A stretch of 48,592 bases of DNA from JAZREA01 sp045660545. Its GTDB lineage: Bacteria > Bacillota > Clostridia > Monoglobales > Firm-18. Made by a program: the position numbers and the translations under genes. The notes below the pieces were generated by a model. That model did no database searches. It was not told where the DNA came from and saw only the letters and a list, made by a program, of their open reading frames with translations. Location of the stretch: contig JAZREA010000007.1 of assembly GCA_045660545.1 (NCBI GenBank), forward strand, positions 1 through 48,592, written 5' to 3'. Below, one piece after another: positions 16,135 to 25,177 of the stretch. Numbering within the stretch: the stretch's first letter is position 1; every line of letters starts with the position of its first letter.

Positions 16135-16968
16135 GTGGCAATTAAAAAATTCAAACCAACGACGCCGTCAAGAAGATTTATGACAGTGTCATCATTTGAA
16201 GAATTAGATAAGGTTGCTCCGGAGAAATCTCTGTTAGCGCCTATTAAAAAGACTGCCGGCAGAAACAGCTATGGTAGAATCACTGTTCGTCATCGTGGCG
16301 GCGGTGTTAAGAGAAAATACAGAATCATCGACTTTAAGAGAGACAAGGACGGAATCAATGCACAGGTTCTTTCAATAGAATACGATCCTAACCGTTCTGC
16401 AAACATCGCGCTTTTACAGTACGAAGACGGCGAGAAGAGATACATCATCGCACCTTTGGGACTTAAAAAGGGCGACAAGGTTCTCTCCGGTGAAAACGCA
16501 GATATCATCCCAGGTAATGCAATGAAGATTGAAAGCATTCCGGTTGGTACATTGATTCACAACATTGAGCTTTATCCTGGCAAGGGTGCTCAGCTCGTTA
16601 GAAGTGCTGGTAACTCTGCACAGCTTATGGCTAAGGAAAACGGTTATGCTCAGGTAAGACTTCCATCTGGCGAAGTTAGACTGATAAGACTTGACTGTAA
16701 AGCTACAATAGGTGAAGTAGGAAACAACGACCACGAAAACATTTCTATCGGTAAAGCCGGAAGAAAGCGTCACATGGGTTGGAGACCTACAGTACGTGGT
16801 AGCGTAATGAACCCTTGCGACCATCCTCACGGTGGTGGTGAAGGTAAGTCACCTATCGGACGTCCGTCTCCGGTTACTCCATGGGGTAAGCCTGCTTTGG
16901 GTCTTAAAACAAGATCTGCAAAGAAGGCATCAAATAAGTTTATTGTTAAACGTCGTAACAGTAAATAA
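16135..16968 (+). CDS. rplB: 50S ribosomal protein L2
   Basis: 277 residues from GTG at 16135, which has AAGGAG 8 nt upstream and gives the standard MAIKKFKPTTPSRR N-terminus; another possible start 9 nt earlier lies inside the ribosome site. GRITVRHRGGGVKRKYR and the C-terminal MNPCDHPHGGGEGKSP loop, with the conserved histidine important for peptidyl transfer, are present. The loop has Cys where most relatives have Val. Confidence 0.97.
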   Translation: MAIKKFKPTTPSRRFMTVSSFEELDKVAPEKSLLAPIKKTAGRNSYGRITVRHRGGGVKRKYRIIDFKRDKDGINAQVLSIEYDPNRSANIALLQYEDGEKRYIIAPLGLKKGDKVLSGENADIIPGNAMKIESIPVGTLIHNIELYPGKGAQLVRSAGNSAQLMAKENGYAQVRLPSGEVRLIRLDCKATIGEVGNNDHENISIGKAGRKRHMGWRPTVRGSVMNPCDHPHGGGEGKSPIGRPSPVTPWGKPALGLKTRSAKKASNKFIVKRRNSK

Positions 16969-17005
16969 TGCGTGTTGATTATTTACCGAAAGGAGGAAAC
17001 ATTAA

Positions 17006-17278
17006 ATGAGTCGTTCATTAAAGAAAGCACCTTACGTATGCGAAAAGTTGCTTAAAAGAATAAATGAGTTAAACGCATCGGGCGAAAAGAAAGTTCTTCA
17101 GACTTGGTCTCGTCCATCTACAATATATCCTGAAATGGTAGGACATACAATCGCAGTTCATGACGGCAGAAAGCATGTTCCTGTATATGTAACAGAGGAT
17201 ATGGTAGGTCACAAACTTGGAGAGTTTGTACCAACAAGAACCTTCAAAGGTCACGCAGGTGCAAAAACATCTAAATAA
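17006..17278 (+). CDS. rpsS: 30S ribosomal protein S19
   Basis: 90 residues. MSRSLKKAPYVCEKLLKRI, TWSRPSTIYPEMVGHTIAVHDG and KLGEFVPTRTFKGHAG identify S19, a head protein that forms a complex with S13 next to the A-site tRNA. The ATG follows AGGAGG. Confidence 0.97.
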   Translation: MSRSLKKAPYVCEKLLKRINELNASGEKKVLQTWSRPSTIYPEMVGHTIAVHDGRKHVPVYVTEDMVGHKLGEFVPTRTFKGHAGAKTSK

Positions 17279-17328
17279 TCCAGGTTAAATCAATTTAAAA
17301 GTTGAGTCTTTTGAAAGGAGGCAATATT

Positions 17329-18033
17329 ATGCAGAACTACGCAAAAGCGGAAGTTAAATATGTCAGAATTTCACCGCGTAAAGTGAAAATCGTTATAGAT
17401 TTAATTCGTAACAAGCCGGTAGGTGAAGCTCTTGCAATATTAAAGCACACACCAAAGGCTGCAAGCGAAATCGTTGAAAAGCTCTTGCTTTCAGCAATCG
17501 CTAATGCAGAGAACAATCACGGTATGGATGTTGAAAAATTGTATGTAGCTGAGATTTATTCCAACGCTGGCCCAATGCTTAAGAGAATCAGAGCAAGAGC
17601 ACAGGGAAGAGCGTTCAGAATCTTGAAGCGTACAAGTCACACAACAATCGTTCTTAAAGAACTCGGAGCTAAGGAGGATGTTGTAGAAAAGGTTGAAACA
17701 AAGAAAGAGGTTAAAAAGGAAGCTCCAAAGGCAGAGGTAGAAACTGCTGAGGCTCCAAAGGCTAAGGCTGCTACAACAGCTAAGAAGACAACCTCAACTG
17801 CTAAGAAGACAACTTCTACAACAGCTAAGAAGGCTGATTCCGAAGCACCAAAAGAGGGAGCAAAGAAGACAACCTCGACAGCTAAGAAGACAGCTACAAC
17901 AAAAGCTGCTTCAACAGCTAAAAAGACAACCTCAACAGCAAAAAAGACAACTTCTACAGCAACAAAGGCTACTTCAACAGCTAAGAAGACAACAGCAAAG
18001 AAAGCTGAAGCAGCTAAGACTGAAGAAGCATAA
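17329..18033 (+). CDS. rplV: 50S ribosomal protein L22 with a long Lys/Ala/Thr C-terminal tail
   Basis: 234 residues from ATG at 17329, which has AAAGGAGG 7 nt upstream. Residues 1-112 are a complete L22 (VRISPRKVKIVIDLIRNKP, the tunnel hairpin GPMLKRIRARAQGRAFRILKR, SHTTIVL). L22 usually ends there. A further 120 or so residues follow: an acidic/basic hinge (VEKVETKKEVKKEAPKAEV) and then many copies of TAKKTTS-like units, resembling a histone H1-type tail. The tail should be disordered and strongly positive. The frame continues without break to a normal stop and rpsC follows at 18051, so it is a true extension. Codon choice in the repeats is mixed (AAG/AAA, ACA/ACC/ACT), which argues against a recent slippage artefact. 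Confidence 0.95.
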   Translation: MQNYAKAEVKYVRISPRKVKIVIDLIRNKPVGEALAILKHTPKAASEIVEKLLLSAIANAENNHGMDVEKLYVAEIYSNAGPMLKRIRARAQGRAFRILKRTSHTTIVLKELGAKEDVVEKVETKKEVKKEAPKAEVETAEAPKAKAATTAKKTTSTAKKTTSTTAKKADSEAPKEGAKKTTSTAKKTATTKAASTAKKTTSTAKKTTSTATKATSTAKKTTAKKAEAAKTEEA

Positions 18034-18050
18034 GGTAAAGGAGGTAGAAT

Positions 18051-18740
18051 ATGGGACAGAAAGTACATCCACACGGGCTTAGAGTTGGTATTATTAAGGA
18101 CTGGGATTCTCGTTGGTTCATTAATAACAGCAACTTCGGCGACAGCATCGTGGAAGATGATAAGATTAGAAAATTTGTTAAAAAAGCTCTATATCAGGCT
18201 GGCGTAGCTAAGATTGAGATAGAGAAAAAGGCTAATAAGGTTACAGTATTTGTCCACACAGCAAAGCCTGGTATCGTTATCGGCAAGGGTGGCGCAGGTA
18301 CAGAAAAGTTAAAGGCTGACCTTACAAAGCTATTGAACAAAGAAGTGTTCGTTAACATTGTTGAAGTTAAGCAACCGGATACAAACGCTCAGCTCGTTGC
18401 TGAAAACATTGCAGCACAGCTCGAAAGACGTATCCCATACAGAAAGGCTATGAAGGGAGCTATGGGCAGAACAATGAGACTTGGTGCTAAGGGTATCAAG
18501 GCTATGTGCTCAGGTCGTCTCGGCGGCGCAGAAATTGCTCGTTCTGAAACTTATCACGAAGGAACAATTCCTCTTCAAACAATCAGAGCTGATATCGATT
18601 ATGGTTTTGCTGAGGCAGACACAACATACGGTAAGATCGGCGTGAAGGTTTGGATTTACAAGGGTGAAGTTCTTCCTGAAAGCAAGAAAGCTCCAAAGGC
18701 GGAAGGAGGCAAAACAAATGCTATCTCCAAAAAGAGTTAA
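18051..18740 (+). CDS. rpsC: 30S ribosomal protein S3
   Basis: 229 residues. MGQKVHPHGLRVGII, the KH-domain loop PGIVIGKGGAGTEKL and the C-terminal RSETYHEGTIPLQTIRADI identify S3, which lies at the mRNA entry channel. The 3' end overlaps rplP by 23 bp. Confidence 0.97.
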   Translation: MGQKVHPHGLRVGIIKDWDSRWFINNSNFGDSIVEDDKIRKFVKKALYQAGVAKIEIEKKANKVTVFVHTAKPGIVIGKGGAGTEKLKADLTKLLNKEVFVNIVEVKQPDTNAQLVAENIAAQLERRIPYRKAMKGAMGRTMRLGAKGIKAMCSGRLGGAEIARSETYHEGTIPLQTIRADIDYGFAEADTTYGKIGVKVWIYKGEVLPESKKAPKAEGGKTNAISKKS

Positions 18741-19143
18741 ATATCGTAGAGTTATGAGAGGTAGAATGACAGGTAAAGCCCTCCGTGGTAACAAGGTATC
18801 ATACGGAGATTTTGGCTTGCAGTCATTGGAACCATGCTGGATAACAGCAAACCAGATCGAAGCTGCCCGTATAGCGATGACTCGTTATATCAAAAGAGGC
18901 GGTAAAGTTTGGATTAAAATATTCCCGGATAAGCCGGTAACAGAAAAACCAGCTGAAACTCGAATGGGTAGCGGTAAAGGTTCACCGGAATATTGGGTAG
19001 CAGTAGTTAAACCTGGCAGAGTAATGTTTGAAATCGGCGGCGTTTCTGAAGAAGTAGCCCGCGAAGCATTGCGTCTTGCTGCAAACAAGCTTCCTGTAAA
19101 ATGTAAGTTTGTAATCAAGGAAACGGAGGGTGAGAGCAAATGA
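18718..19143 (+). CDS. rplP: 50S ribosomal protein L16
   Basis: 141 residues from ATG at 18718 inside the end of rpsC, with GGAAGGAGG 7 nt upstream. MLSPKRVKYRRVMRGRM and GSGKGSPEYWVAVVKPGR are the L16 signatures. L16 stabilises the A-site region of the 50S subunit. Its stop overlaps the rpmC start (ATGA). Confidence 0.97.
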   Translation: MLSPKRVKYRRVMRGRMTGKALRGNKVSYGDFGLQSLEPCWITANQIEAARIAMTRYIKRGGKVWIKIFPDKPVTEKPAETRMGSGKGSPEYWVAVVKPGRVMFEIGGVSEEVAREALRLAANKLPVKCKFVIKETEGESK

Positions 19144-19343
19144 TGAAGATTGGTCAGCTCAGAGATATGTCAACTGACGAACTCACACTAAAGCTTAAAG
19201 AACTTAAGAGCGAACTTTTCAACCTTAGATTCCAACAAGCAACAAACCAGCTCGATAACCCAATGCGTATTGTAGAAGTTAAAAAGACAATCGCAAGAGT
19301 TAACACTCTTTTGAGAGAAGAAGAGCTAAAAGTTACTAAATAG
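19140..19343 (+). CDS. rpmC: 50S ribosomal protein L29
   Basis: 67 residues, two helices (LRDMSTDELTLKLKELKSELFNLRFQ). L29 sits beside L23 near the tunnel exit. A four-base overlap with rplP couples translation; a second ATG follows at once, so the protein could start one codon later. Confidence 0.95.
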   Translation: MMKIGQLRDMSTDELTLKLKELKSELFNLRFQQATNQLDNPMRIVEVKKTIARVNTLLREEELKVTK

Positions 19344-19361
19344 TCAAAGGAGGTAATGTAG

Positions 19362-19619
19362 TTGACAGAGCGAAATTACAGAAAAACCAGAATTGGCAAA
19401 GTTGTAAGCAATAAAATGGATAAGACTATCGTTGTTGCAATCGAAGACAGCGTTAAGCATGCACTTTACAACAAGGTTATAAAAAGAACATACAAGCTCA
19501 AAGCACATGATGAAAGCAACGAATGCAACATCGGTGACAGAGTAAAAGTTATGGAAACAAGACCGTTGTCCAAGGACAAGAGATGGAGACTTGTTGAAAT
19601 AGTAGAAAAAGCAAAATAA
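19362..19619 (+). CDS. rpsQ: 30S ribosomal protein S17
   Basis: 85 residues from TTG, with AAAGGAGG about 9 nt upstream. RKTRIGKVVSNKMDKTIVV and KAHDESNECNIGDRVKVMETRPLSKDKRW, read in parts, are the S17 OB-fold signature. It is a primary 16S rRNA binder. Confidence 0.95.
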   Translation: MTERNYRKTRIGKVVSNKMDKTIVVAIEDSVKHALYNKVIKRTYKLKAHDESNECNIGDRVKVMETRPLSKDKRWRLVEIVEKAK

Positions 19620-19649
19620 TATCAATTCGTATGAAAGGGGGACGTCGTT

Positions 19650-20018
19650 GTGATACAACAGCAAACTCTTCTGAAAGTTGCAGATAACACTGGCGCAAAG
19701 GAAATTATGTGTATCCGTGTTATGGGCGGCTCAGTAAGAAAATTCGGCAACATTGGTGATGTTATAATAGCTTCTGTAAAAAGAGCAACACCCGGTGGAG
19801 TTGTAAAAAAAGGTGACGTTGTAAAGGCTGTTATCGTACGTTCAGTTAAGGGCGTAAGAAGACAGGACGGTTCATATATCAAGTTCGATGAGAACGCAGC
19901 AGTAATAATCAGGGATGATAAAAACCCAAGAGGTACACGTATATTCGGGCCAGTAGCTAGAGAGCTCAGAGATAAAGAATACATGAAGATTCTTTCTCTT
20001 GCACCTGAAGTTTTGTAA
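19650..20018 (+). CDS. rplN: 50S ribosomal protein L14
   Basis: 122 residues from GTG. It has the standard length and signatures (MIQQQTLLKVADNTGAKE, GGSVRKFGNIGDVI, ENAAVIIRDDKNPRGTRIFGPVARELR in parts). L14 forms an intersubunit bridge. Confidence 0.97.
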   Translation: MIQQQTLLKVADNTGAKEIMCIRVMGGSVRKFGNIGDVIIASVKRATPGGVVKKGDVVKAVIVRSVKGVRRQDGSYIKFDENAAVIIRDDKNPRGTRIFGPVARELRDKEYMKILSLAPEVL

Positions 20019-20058
20019 GACGTGAATTTATCATCACTTTAAAAGGGAGGTAAGTCGC

Positions 20059-20379
20059 TTGAATAAGAAGCTACACGTTAAAAAAGGTGATAACGTAATA
20101 GTTCTCTCTGGTAAAGATAAGGGCAAAAAGGGCAAGGTTTTGACAGTAATACCAAAGAGCGGAAAGGTTATCGTTGAAGGCGTAGCTATGGCTACAAAAC
20201 ATAAAAAACCAAGAACACAGACAGATATCGGCGGTATCATTCATCAGGAAACACCGATATATGCATGCAAAGTTATGCACATATGCGACAAGTGCGGTCA
20301 GCCTACCAGAATCAGCCGTAAGGTTTTAGATGACGGTTCAATCGTACGTGTATGTAAAAAATGTAACGAGATTCTATAA
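20059..20379 (+). CDS. rplX: 50S ribosomal protein L24
   Basis: 106 residues from TTG with GGGAGG upstream. A KOW motif (KGDNVIVLSGKDKGKKGKV) is followed by the L24 tail with CDKCGQPTRISRK and CKKCNEIL, two CxxC pairs that could bind zinc. L24 starts 50S assembly. Confidence 0.96.
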   Translation: MNKKLHVKKGDNVIVLSGKDKGKKGKVLTVIPKSGKVIVEGVAMATKHKKPRTQTDIGGIIHQETPIYACKVMHICDKCGQPTRISRKVLDDGSIVRVCKKCNEIL

Positions 20380-20414
20380 TAACAATATTATAGGGAAGGA
20401 GGAGACAATATCCT

Positions 20415-20957
20415 ATGACAAGAATGAAAGAGCTATATGAAAAAGAAGTGGCACCTGCATTAATGAAAAAGTTCGAATACAAAAGCCCAATGCAGATTCC
20501 AAAGATTGAAAAAATCGTTGTGAACATGGGTGTAGGTGAAGCTAAGGACAATTCAAAGGCTTTAGATTCTGCAGCAAGTGATATGGAGAAGATTGTAGGT
20601 CAGAAGCCGGCAATCACTAAGGCTAAAAATTCAGTAGCTGCATATAAAATTCGTGAAGGCATGAGCATCGGATGTAAGGCAACATTAAGAGGCGACAGAA
20701 TGTACGAGTTTCTTGACAGACTCTTTAACGTTGCATTGCCACGAGTAAGAGACTTCCGCGGTATAAACGCAAATTCGTTTGACGGCAGAGGTAATTATTC
20801 TTTCGGTATCAAAGAACAACTGATTTTCCCTGAAATTGACTATGATAAGATTGACAAAATCAGAGGTATGGATATTATATTCGTAACAACAGCAAAGACA
20901 GATGAGGAAGCTAAAGAATTACTTACTCTAATGGGTGCACCGTTTGCACGTAGTTAA
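20415..20957 (+). CDS. rplE: 50S ribosomal protein L5
   Basis: 180 residues, full length. IPKIEKIVVNMGVGEA, GQKPAITKAKNSVAAYKIREG and RDFRGINANSFDGRGNYSFG are typical. L5 binds 5S rRNA in the central protuberance. The ATG follows GGAAGGAGG at 12-13 nt, slightly long. Confidence 0.97.
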   Translation: MTRMKELYEKEVAPALMKKFEYKSPMQIPKIEKIVVNMGVGEAKDNSKALDSAASDMEKIVGQKPAITKAKNSVAAYKIREGMSIGCKATLRGDRMYEFLDRLFNVALPRVRDFRGINANSFDGRGNYSFGIKEQLIFPEIDYDKIDKIRGMDIIFVTTAKTDEEAKELLTLMGAPFARS

Positions 20958-20973
20958 TCAAGGAGGGATTTAA

Positions 20974-21159
20974 GTGGCTAAAAAAGCAATGATTATAAAG
21001 CAACAGGGACCTCAAAAATACAAGGTGCGTGAATACAACCGTTGCAAAATTTGCGGCAGACCACACGCTTATCTTCGTAAATATGGGGTTTGCAGAATTT
21101 GCTTTAGAAACCTTGCACATCAGGGCGTAATCCCGGGTGTGAAGAAAGCAAGTTGGTAA
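20974..21159 (+). CDS. rpsZ: 30S ribosomal protein S14, zinc-binding type
   Basis: 61 residues from GTG with AAGGAGGG upstream. Two CxxC motifs (CKICGRPH and CRICF) mark the short zinc-containing form of S14 rather than the longer zinc-free form. It is a head protein next to S3 and S10. Confidence 0.96.
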   Translation: MAKKAMIIKQQGPQKYKVREYNRCKICGRPHAYLRKYGVCRICFRNLAHQGVIPGVKKASW

Positions 21160-21199
21160 GAAACAGATTGTTTAACAACAGTCGGAAGGAGGTTACACA

Positions 21200-21598
21200 A
21201 TGCAGATTACAGATCCAATTGCAGATTTGTTGACAAGAATAAGAAATGCAAGTAGTGCTAAGCACGAAACTGTTGAAGTTCCTGCGTCTAAGATGAAAAA
21301 AGAAATCGTTAAAATTCTTTTTGAAGAAGGCTATATTAAAAAGTACGATGTAATCGACGACGAAAGACAGGGCGTTATTAAGATTTGGTTAAAGTACGTT
21401 GAGGGCAAAAAGCAGGTTATCTCTGGTATTAAGAGAGTATCAAAGCCTGGTCTTCGCGTATATTCAAGCAAGGAAGATATGCCAAGAGTTTTAAAGGGCT
21501 TGGGTATCGCCATTGTTTCAACATCAAAGGGTATCATGACTGACAAGCAGGCTCGCCGTGAAAATGTCGGCGGTGAAGTTTTAGCCTTTGTTTGGTAA
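21200..21598 (+). CDS. rpsH: 30S ribosomal protein S8
   Basis: 132 residues. DPIADLLTRIRNAS and the C-terminal STSKGIMTDKQARRENVGGEVLAFVW block are typical. S8 binds the central domain of 16S rRNA and in Escherichia coli represses the spc operon. Confidence 0.97.
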   Translation: MQITDPIADLLTRIRNASSAKHETVEVPASKMKKEIVKILFEEGYIKKYDVIDDERQGVIKIWLKYVEGKKQVISGIKRVSKPGLRVYSSKEDMPRVLKGLGIAIVSTSKGIMTDKQARRENVGGEVLAFVW

Positions 21599-21617
21599 TT
21601 AATAGGAGGTATAACAA

Positions 21618-22163
21618 ATGTCCAGAATAGGAAAAATGCCAATTCCTGTACCAAGCGGTGTAGACTTCAAGCTTGAAGGTAACAAAGTTACTGTTAAAGG
21701 TCCAAAGGGAACGCTTAGCAGGGAATTGAGCGAAGAAATGATAATCAAGTACGAGAACGGCGAAGTAACAGTTAGCCGTCCATCGGACGTAAAAGAGCAC
21801 AGATCTTTGCACGGTCTTACAAGAACGTTGATAGCAAACATGGTAGAAGGCGTTACAAACGGCTACACCAAGGAGCTTCAGATCAACGGTGTAGGTTATC
21901 GTGCAGCTATGCAGGGTAAAACACTTAGCCTTACACTTGGCTATTCACATCCTGTAGAGATTGAAGCTGTTGACGGAATTACAATCGAAGTACCACAGCC
22001 AACACAGATTTTGGTTAAGGGTGCTGACAAGCAGCTTGTAGGACACGTTGCAGCAATAATCCGCGAAAAGAGACCGCCGGAGCCGTATAAGGGCAAGGGT
22101 ATCAAGTATGCGGATGAAGTTATTCGTAAGAAGGAAGGTAAGGCAGGCGCAAAGAAGAAATAA
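21618..22163 (+). CDS. rplF: 50S ribosomal protein L6
   Basis: 181 residues, two related domains (SRIGKMPIPVPSGVD and YSHPVEIEAVDGITIEVP), ending with REKRPPEPYKGKGIKYADE. L6 lies near the factor-binding site. The 66-nt gap to rplR shows no clear structure. Confidence 0.97.
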   Translation: MSRIGKMPIPVPSGVDFKLEGNKVTVKGPKGTLSRELSEEMIIKYENGEVTVSRPSDVKEHRSLHGLTRTLIANMVEGVTNGYTKELQINGVGYRAAMQGKTLSLTLGYSHPVEIEAVDGITIEVPQPTQILVKGADKQLVGHVAAIIREKRPPEPYKGKGIKYADEVIRKKEGKAGAKKK

Positions 22164-22229
22164 TATATTTTTCTTATGTTGCATTTTGCTTTATGTTCAA
22201 ATCGAACTTTACGAAAGGAGTAAACTGGT

Positions 22230-22592
22230 ATGATAAAGAAAATTGGTAGCAATGTTGCCAGAGTTAGACGTCACGTACGCGTACGTAAGAAAATTTCCGG
22301 CACAACAGAATGCCCAAGACTTAATGTATTTAGAAGTCTCAAACATATTTATGTTCAGATTATAGACGATACAAAAGGCGCTACATTAGTTGCTGCTTCA
22401 TCTCTTGACGAAAGCTTAAAAGGCAAAAACGGCGGAAACAAAGAAACAGCCCGCGAAGTTGGAAAGCTTATCGCTAAGAAGGCTTTGGAAGCTGGAATTA
22501 AGGACGTAGTTTTTGATCGTGGCGGCTATGTATATCACGGCCGAGTAATGGAATTGGCAGAAGGAGCTCGAGAGGGCGGACTTAACTTCTAA
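22230..22592 (+). CDS. rplR: 50S ribosomal protein L18
   Basis: 120 residues. RVRRHVRVRKKISGT, PRLNVFRSLKHIYVQIIDD and FDRGGYVYHGRV are L18 signatures. It binds 5S rRNA with L5. Confidence 0.97.
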   Translation: MIKKIGSNVARVRRHVRVRKKISGTTECPRLNVFRSLKHIYVQIIDDTKGATLVAASSLDESLKGKNGGNKETAREVGKLIAKKALEAGIKDVVFDRGGYVYHGRVMELAEGAREGGLNF

Positions 22593-22627
22593 TTAAACTT
22601 TTAAAAATCGGAAAAGAAGGTGAGATA

Positions 22628-23158
22628 ATGGCTAGTAAAATCGATGCAGGAGCATTGGATATAAAGGAAAAGGTTGTTTCTCTTAACCGTGTTGCGAAGG
22701 TTGTAAAGGGTGGTAGAACATTCCGCTTCAGCGCGCTCGTTGTAGTAGGTGACGAAAACGGACACGTAGGTTGTGGTATGGGTAAGGCTGCCGAAATTCC
22801 GGACGCAATCCGTAAGGGTATCGAAGATGCTAAGAAGAATATGGTTGAAGTAGCTTTGGTAGGAACAACAATTCCTCACGAAATCATAGGTAAGCATTGC
22901 GCAGGTGAAGTTTTGCTTAAACCGGCTACAGAAGGTACCGGCGTTATCGCAGGCGGAGCAGCACGTGCAGTAATCGAGCTTGCCGGCATAAGAGATATCA
23001 GAACGAAGTCACTTCGTTCCAACAATCCGAAGAACGTTGTATGTGCAACAATCAACGGCTTGGCAGCTTTGCGTGATGCAGCAGCCGTAGCAAAGGTAAG
23101 AGGCATTTCGGAGAAGCAAGTATTTAACGGCAAAACAAACGAAGTTGCCGAAGCATAA
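22628..23158 (+). CDS. rpsE: 30S ribosomal protein S5
   Basis: 176 residues. VVSLNRVAKVVKGGRTFRFSALVVVGD and GKAAEIPDAIRKGIEDA are typical. S5 contributes to mRNA entry and decoding accuracy. rpmD follows after 12 nt. Confidence 0.97.
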   Translation: MASKIDAGALDIKEKVVSLNRVAKVVKGGRTFRFSALVVVGDENGHVGCGMGKAAEIPDAIRKGIEDAKKNMVEVALVGTTIPHEIIGKHCAGEVLLKPATEGTGVIAGGAARAVIELAGIRDIRTKSLRSNNPKNVVCATINGLAALRDAAAVAKVRGISEKQVFNGKTNEVAEA

Positions 23159-23170
23159 GGAGGGGTAGAC

Positions 23171-23353
23171 GTGGCTAAGACATTAAAAGTAACACTTGTT
23201 AAAAGCACAATCGGTCGTAAAGATGACCAGATAGCTACCGTTGCAGCTTTGGGCTTGCATAAAATCCGTAGCACAGTGGAACATCCTGACAATCCACAGA
23301 TCAGAGGGATGATCAACAAAGTAAAACACTTGGTAAGTGTTGAAGAAAACTAA
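23171..23353 (+). CDS. rpmD: 50S ribosomal protein L30
   Basis: 60 residues from GTG with AGGAGGGG upstream. LKVTLVKSTIGRKDDQIATVAALGLHKI, in parts, is the short bacterial L30. Confidence 0.95.
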   Translation: MAKTLKVTLVKSTIGRKDDQIATVAALGLHKIRSTVEHPDNPQIRGMINKVKHLVSVEEN

Positions 23354-23383
23354 TTCTACATTCTATATAAGGAGGTGTGACAA

Positions 23384-23824
23384 ATGAAACTAAGCGAATT
23401 GTCACCAGCTGTTGGCTCAAAGAAGGCTCCTAAACGTGTCGGTAGAGGACACGCATCAGGTAACGGTACCCAGGCCGGCAAAGGACACAAAGGTCAAAAA
23501 GCCAGAAGCGGCGGCGGAGTACGTCCTGGTTTTGAAGGCGGACAGATGCCGTTGTACAGACGTTTGCCAAAACGTGGTTTTTACAACAAGTTTGCTAACA
23601 AATACGTTGAAATCAGCGTAAAAGATTTAGAAAGATTTGACGCAAACACAGAAGTAACAGCAGAATTATTAAAGGAAGTTGGCGTTATTTCCAAGGTTTG
23701 TGATGGTATAGTAGTACTCGGCAACGGAGAAATCACAAAGCCTTTAACAATAAAGGCTAAAAAGTTTACAAAGTCAGCAGAGGAAAAGATTATTGCTGCC
23801 GGAGGAAAGGCGCAGGTGATATAA
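23384..23824 (+). CDS. rplO: 50S ribosomal protein L15
   Basis: 146 residues. The glycine-rich N-terminal GRGHASGNGTQAGKGHKGQKAR and RPGFEGGQMPLYRRLPKRGF identify L15, a late-assembly 50S protein. secY starts with no gap after its stop. Confidence 0.97.
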   Translation: MKLSELSPAVGSKKAPKRVGRGHASGNGTQAGKGHKGQKARSGGGVRPGFEGGQMPLYRRLPKRGFYNKFANKYVEISVKDLERFDANTEVTAELLKEVGVISKVCDGIVVLGNGEITKPLTIKAKKFTKSAEEKIIAAGGKAQVI

Positions 23825-25117
23825 TTGTTTCAGACAATTAAGAATGCATGGAAAATTCCGGATTTAAGAAAAAAGCTTATTTTTACTTTGTTAATGATAG
23901 TGGTTTTTAGATTCGGTTCTATTGTTCCTATTCCGTTTTTAAGCGCAGATGTTATTTCTCAGTTGATTTCTGCGGGCGGAGAGGATTCACTGCTTAATCT
24001 TCTTAACACATTCTCCGGCGGTGCTTTCAGCAACGCAACAATCTTTGCGATGAGCATTACACCGTACATCAATGCATCAATCATCATGCAGCTTTTGGCG
24101 GTTGCAATTCCTGCTCTTGAAAGATTGTCAAAAGAGGGAATGGAAGGCAAGAAAAAGATGGCACAGTGGTCGCGTTATCTTACAGTAGCGCTTGGCTTGA
24201 TTCAGGCTTGGGGCTTGTATATGGCGCTTCGAGGTTCAATCACTGTTCCCGGTGGCGTGCCAAAGTGGCTCGCAGGACTCACAATCATCATTACATTTAC
24301 TGCCGGAACCGCATTTTTGATGTGGCTCGGCGAGCAGATCAACGAAAAGGGAATAGGTAACGGTATTTCGATAATCATCTTTGCCGGTATCGTTTCCAGA
24401 GCACCACAGCTCGTTCTTACAGTTAAGAACTATATCGAAATGGGTAAGCTTAACTGGTTGGGAACAATCGTGTTGTTTGTGGTTGCGATCGTTGTAATCG
24501 GCCTTGTTGTTATGATGAACGACGCGGAAAGAAGAATTCCGGTTCAGTATTCTAAGCGAGTTGTAGGCAGAAAAGTCTATGGCGGACAGAGCACACATAT
24601 TCCGATTAAGGTTTCGGGCGCAGGCGTTATGCCAATCATCTTTGCGATGAGCATAATGGCGTTCCCGTCGACAATAGCAGGTTTCTTTGGAAAGACTGCT
24701 GCTAACACAACAGGATTTTGGAAATTTATCCTAACAGTGTTGTCTTCGACTCATTGGTTTTATGGTGTGTTGTACTTCTTGTTAATTCTTTTCTTCACAT
24801 ATTTCTATACAGCTATTCAGTACAACCCAATTGAAATGGCTAACAATATGAAGAAAAACGGCGGATTCATTCCAGGTATTCGTCCAGGAAAGACAACCGC
24901 AGACTTTATTAACAAGAGCTTGTCAAAGATTACTTTGGCAGGTGCAGTGTTCCTCGGACTTATCGCGGTGTTCCCGATTTTCCTTTCACAGGCAGCGGGC
25001 ATCAGCATAAGCATCGGTGGTACATCATTGCTTATCTTAGTAGGTGTTGCACTCGAAACAGTTAAGCAGATGGAATCACAGATGGTAATGAGACACTATA
25101 AAGGATTTTTAGAGTAA
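23825..25117 (+). CDS. secY: Preprotein translocase channel SecY
   Basis: 430 residues from TTG immediately after the rplO stop; GGAGGAAAGGCG at the end of rplO supplies the ribosome site. Ten membrane segments are expected. LNTFSGGAFSNATIFAMSITPYINASIIMQLL is the plug and lateral gate region, and RRIPVQYSKRVVGRK and NPIEMANNMKKNGGFIPGIRPG are the large cytoplasmic loops for SecA and ribosome. It exports the signal-peptide proteins, such as the SLH proteins of this window. Confidence 0.97.
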   Translation: MFQTIKNAWKIPDLRKKLIFTLLMIVVFRFGSIVPIPFLSADVISQLISAGGEDSLLNLLNTFSGGAFSNATIFAMSITPYINASIIMQLLAVAIPALERLSKEGMEGKKKMAQWSRYLTVALGLIQAWGLYMALRGSITVPGGVPKWLAGLTIIITFTAGTAFLMWLGEQINEKGIGNGISIIIFAGIVSRAPQLVLTVKNYIEMGKLNWLGTIVLFVVAIVVIGLVVMMNDAERRIPVQYSKRVVGRKVYGGQSTHIPIKVSGAGVMPIIFAMSIMAFPSTIAGFFGKTAANTTGFWKFILTVLSSTHWFYGVLYFLLILFFTYFYTAIQYNPIEMANNMKKNGGFIPGIRPGKTTADFINKSLSKITLAGAVFLGLIAVFPIFLSQAAGISISIGGTSLLILVGVALETVKQMESQMVMRHYKGFLE

Positions 25118-25177
25118 GATATTGACGCGATTGTGGGAACCTATGGTTCCCCCGAAAGCGACATAGGAGGGACCCGA

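Noticed and set aside
17637..18074. Minus-strand hydrophobic repeat frame (VFLAVEVVFFAVEV-like)
   Set aside because: It is the antisense of the L22 TAKKTTS repeats; the hydrophobic pattern comes from complementing Lys/Thr/Ala codons.
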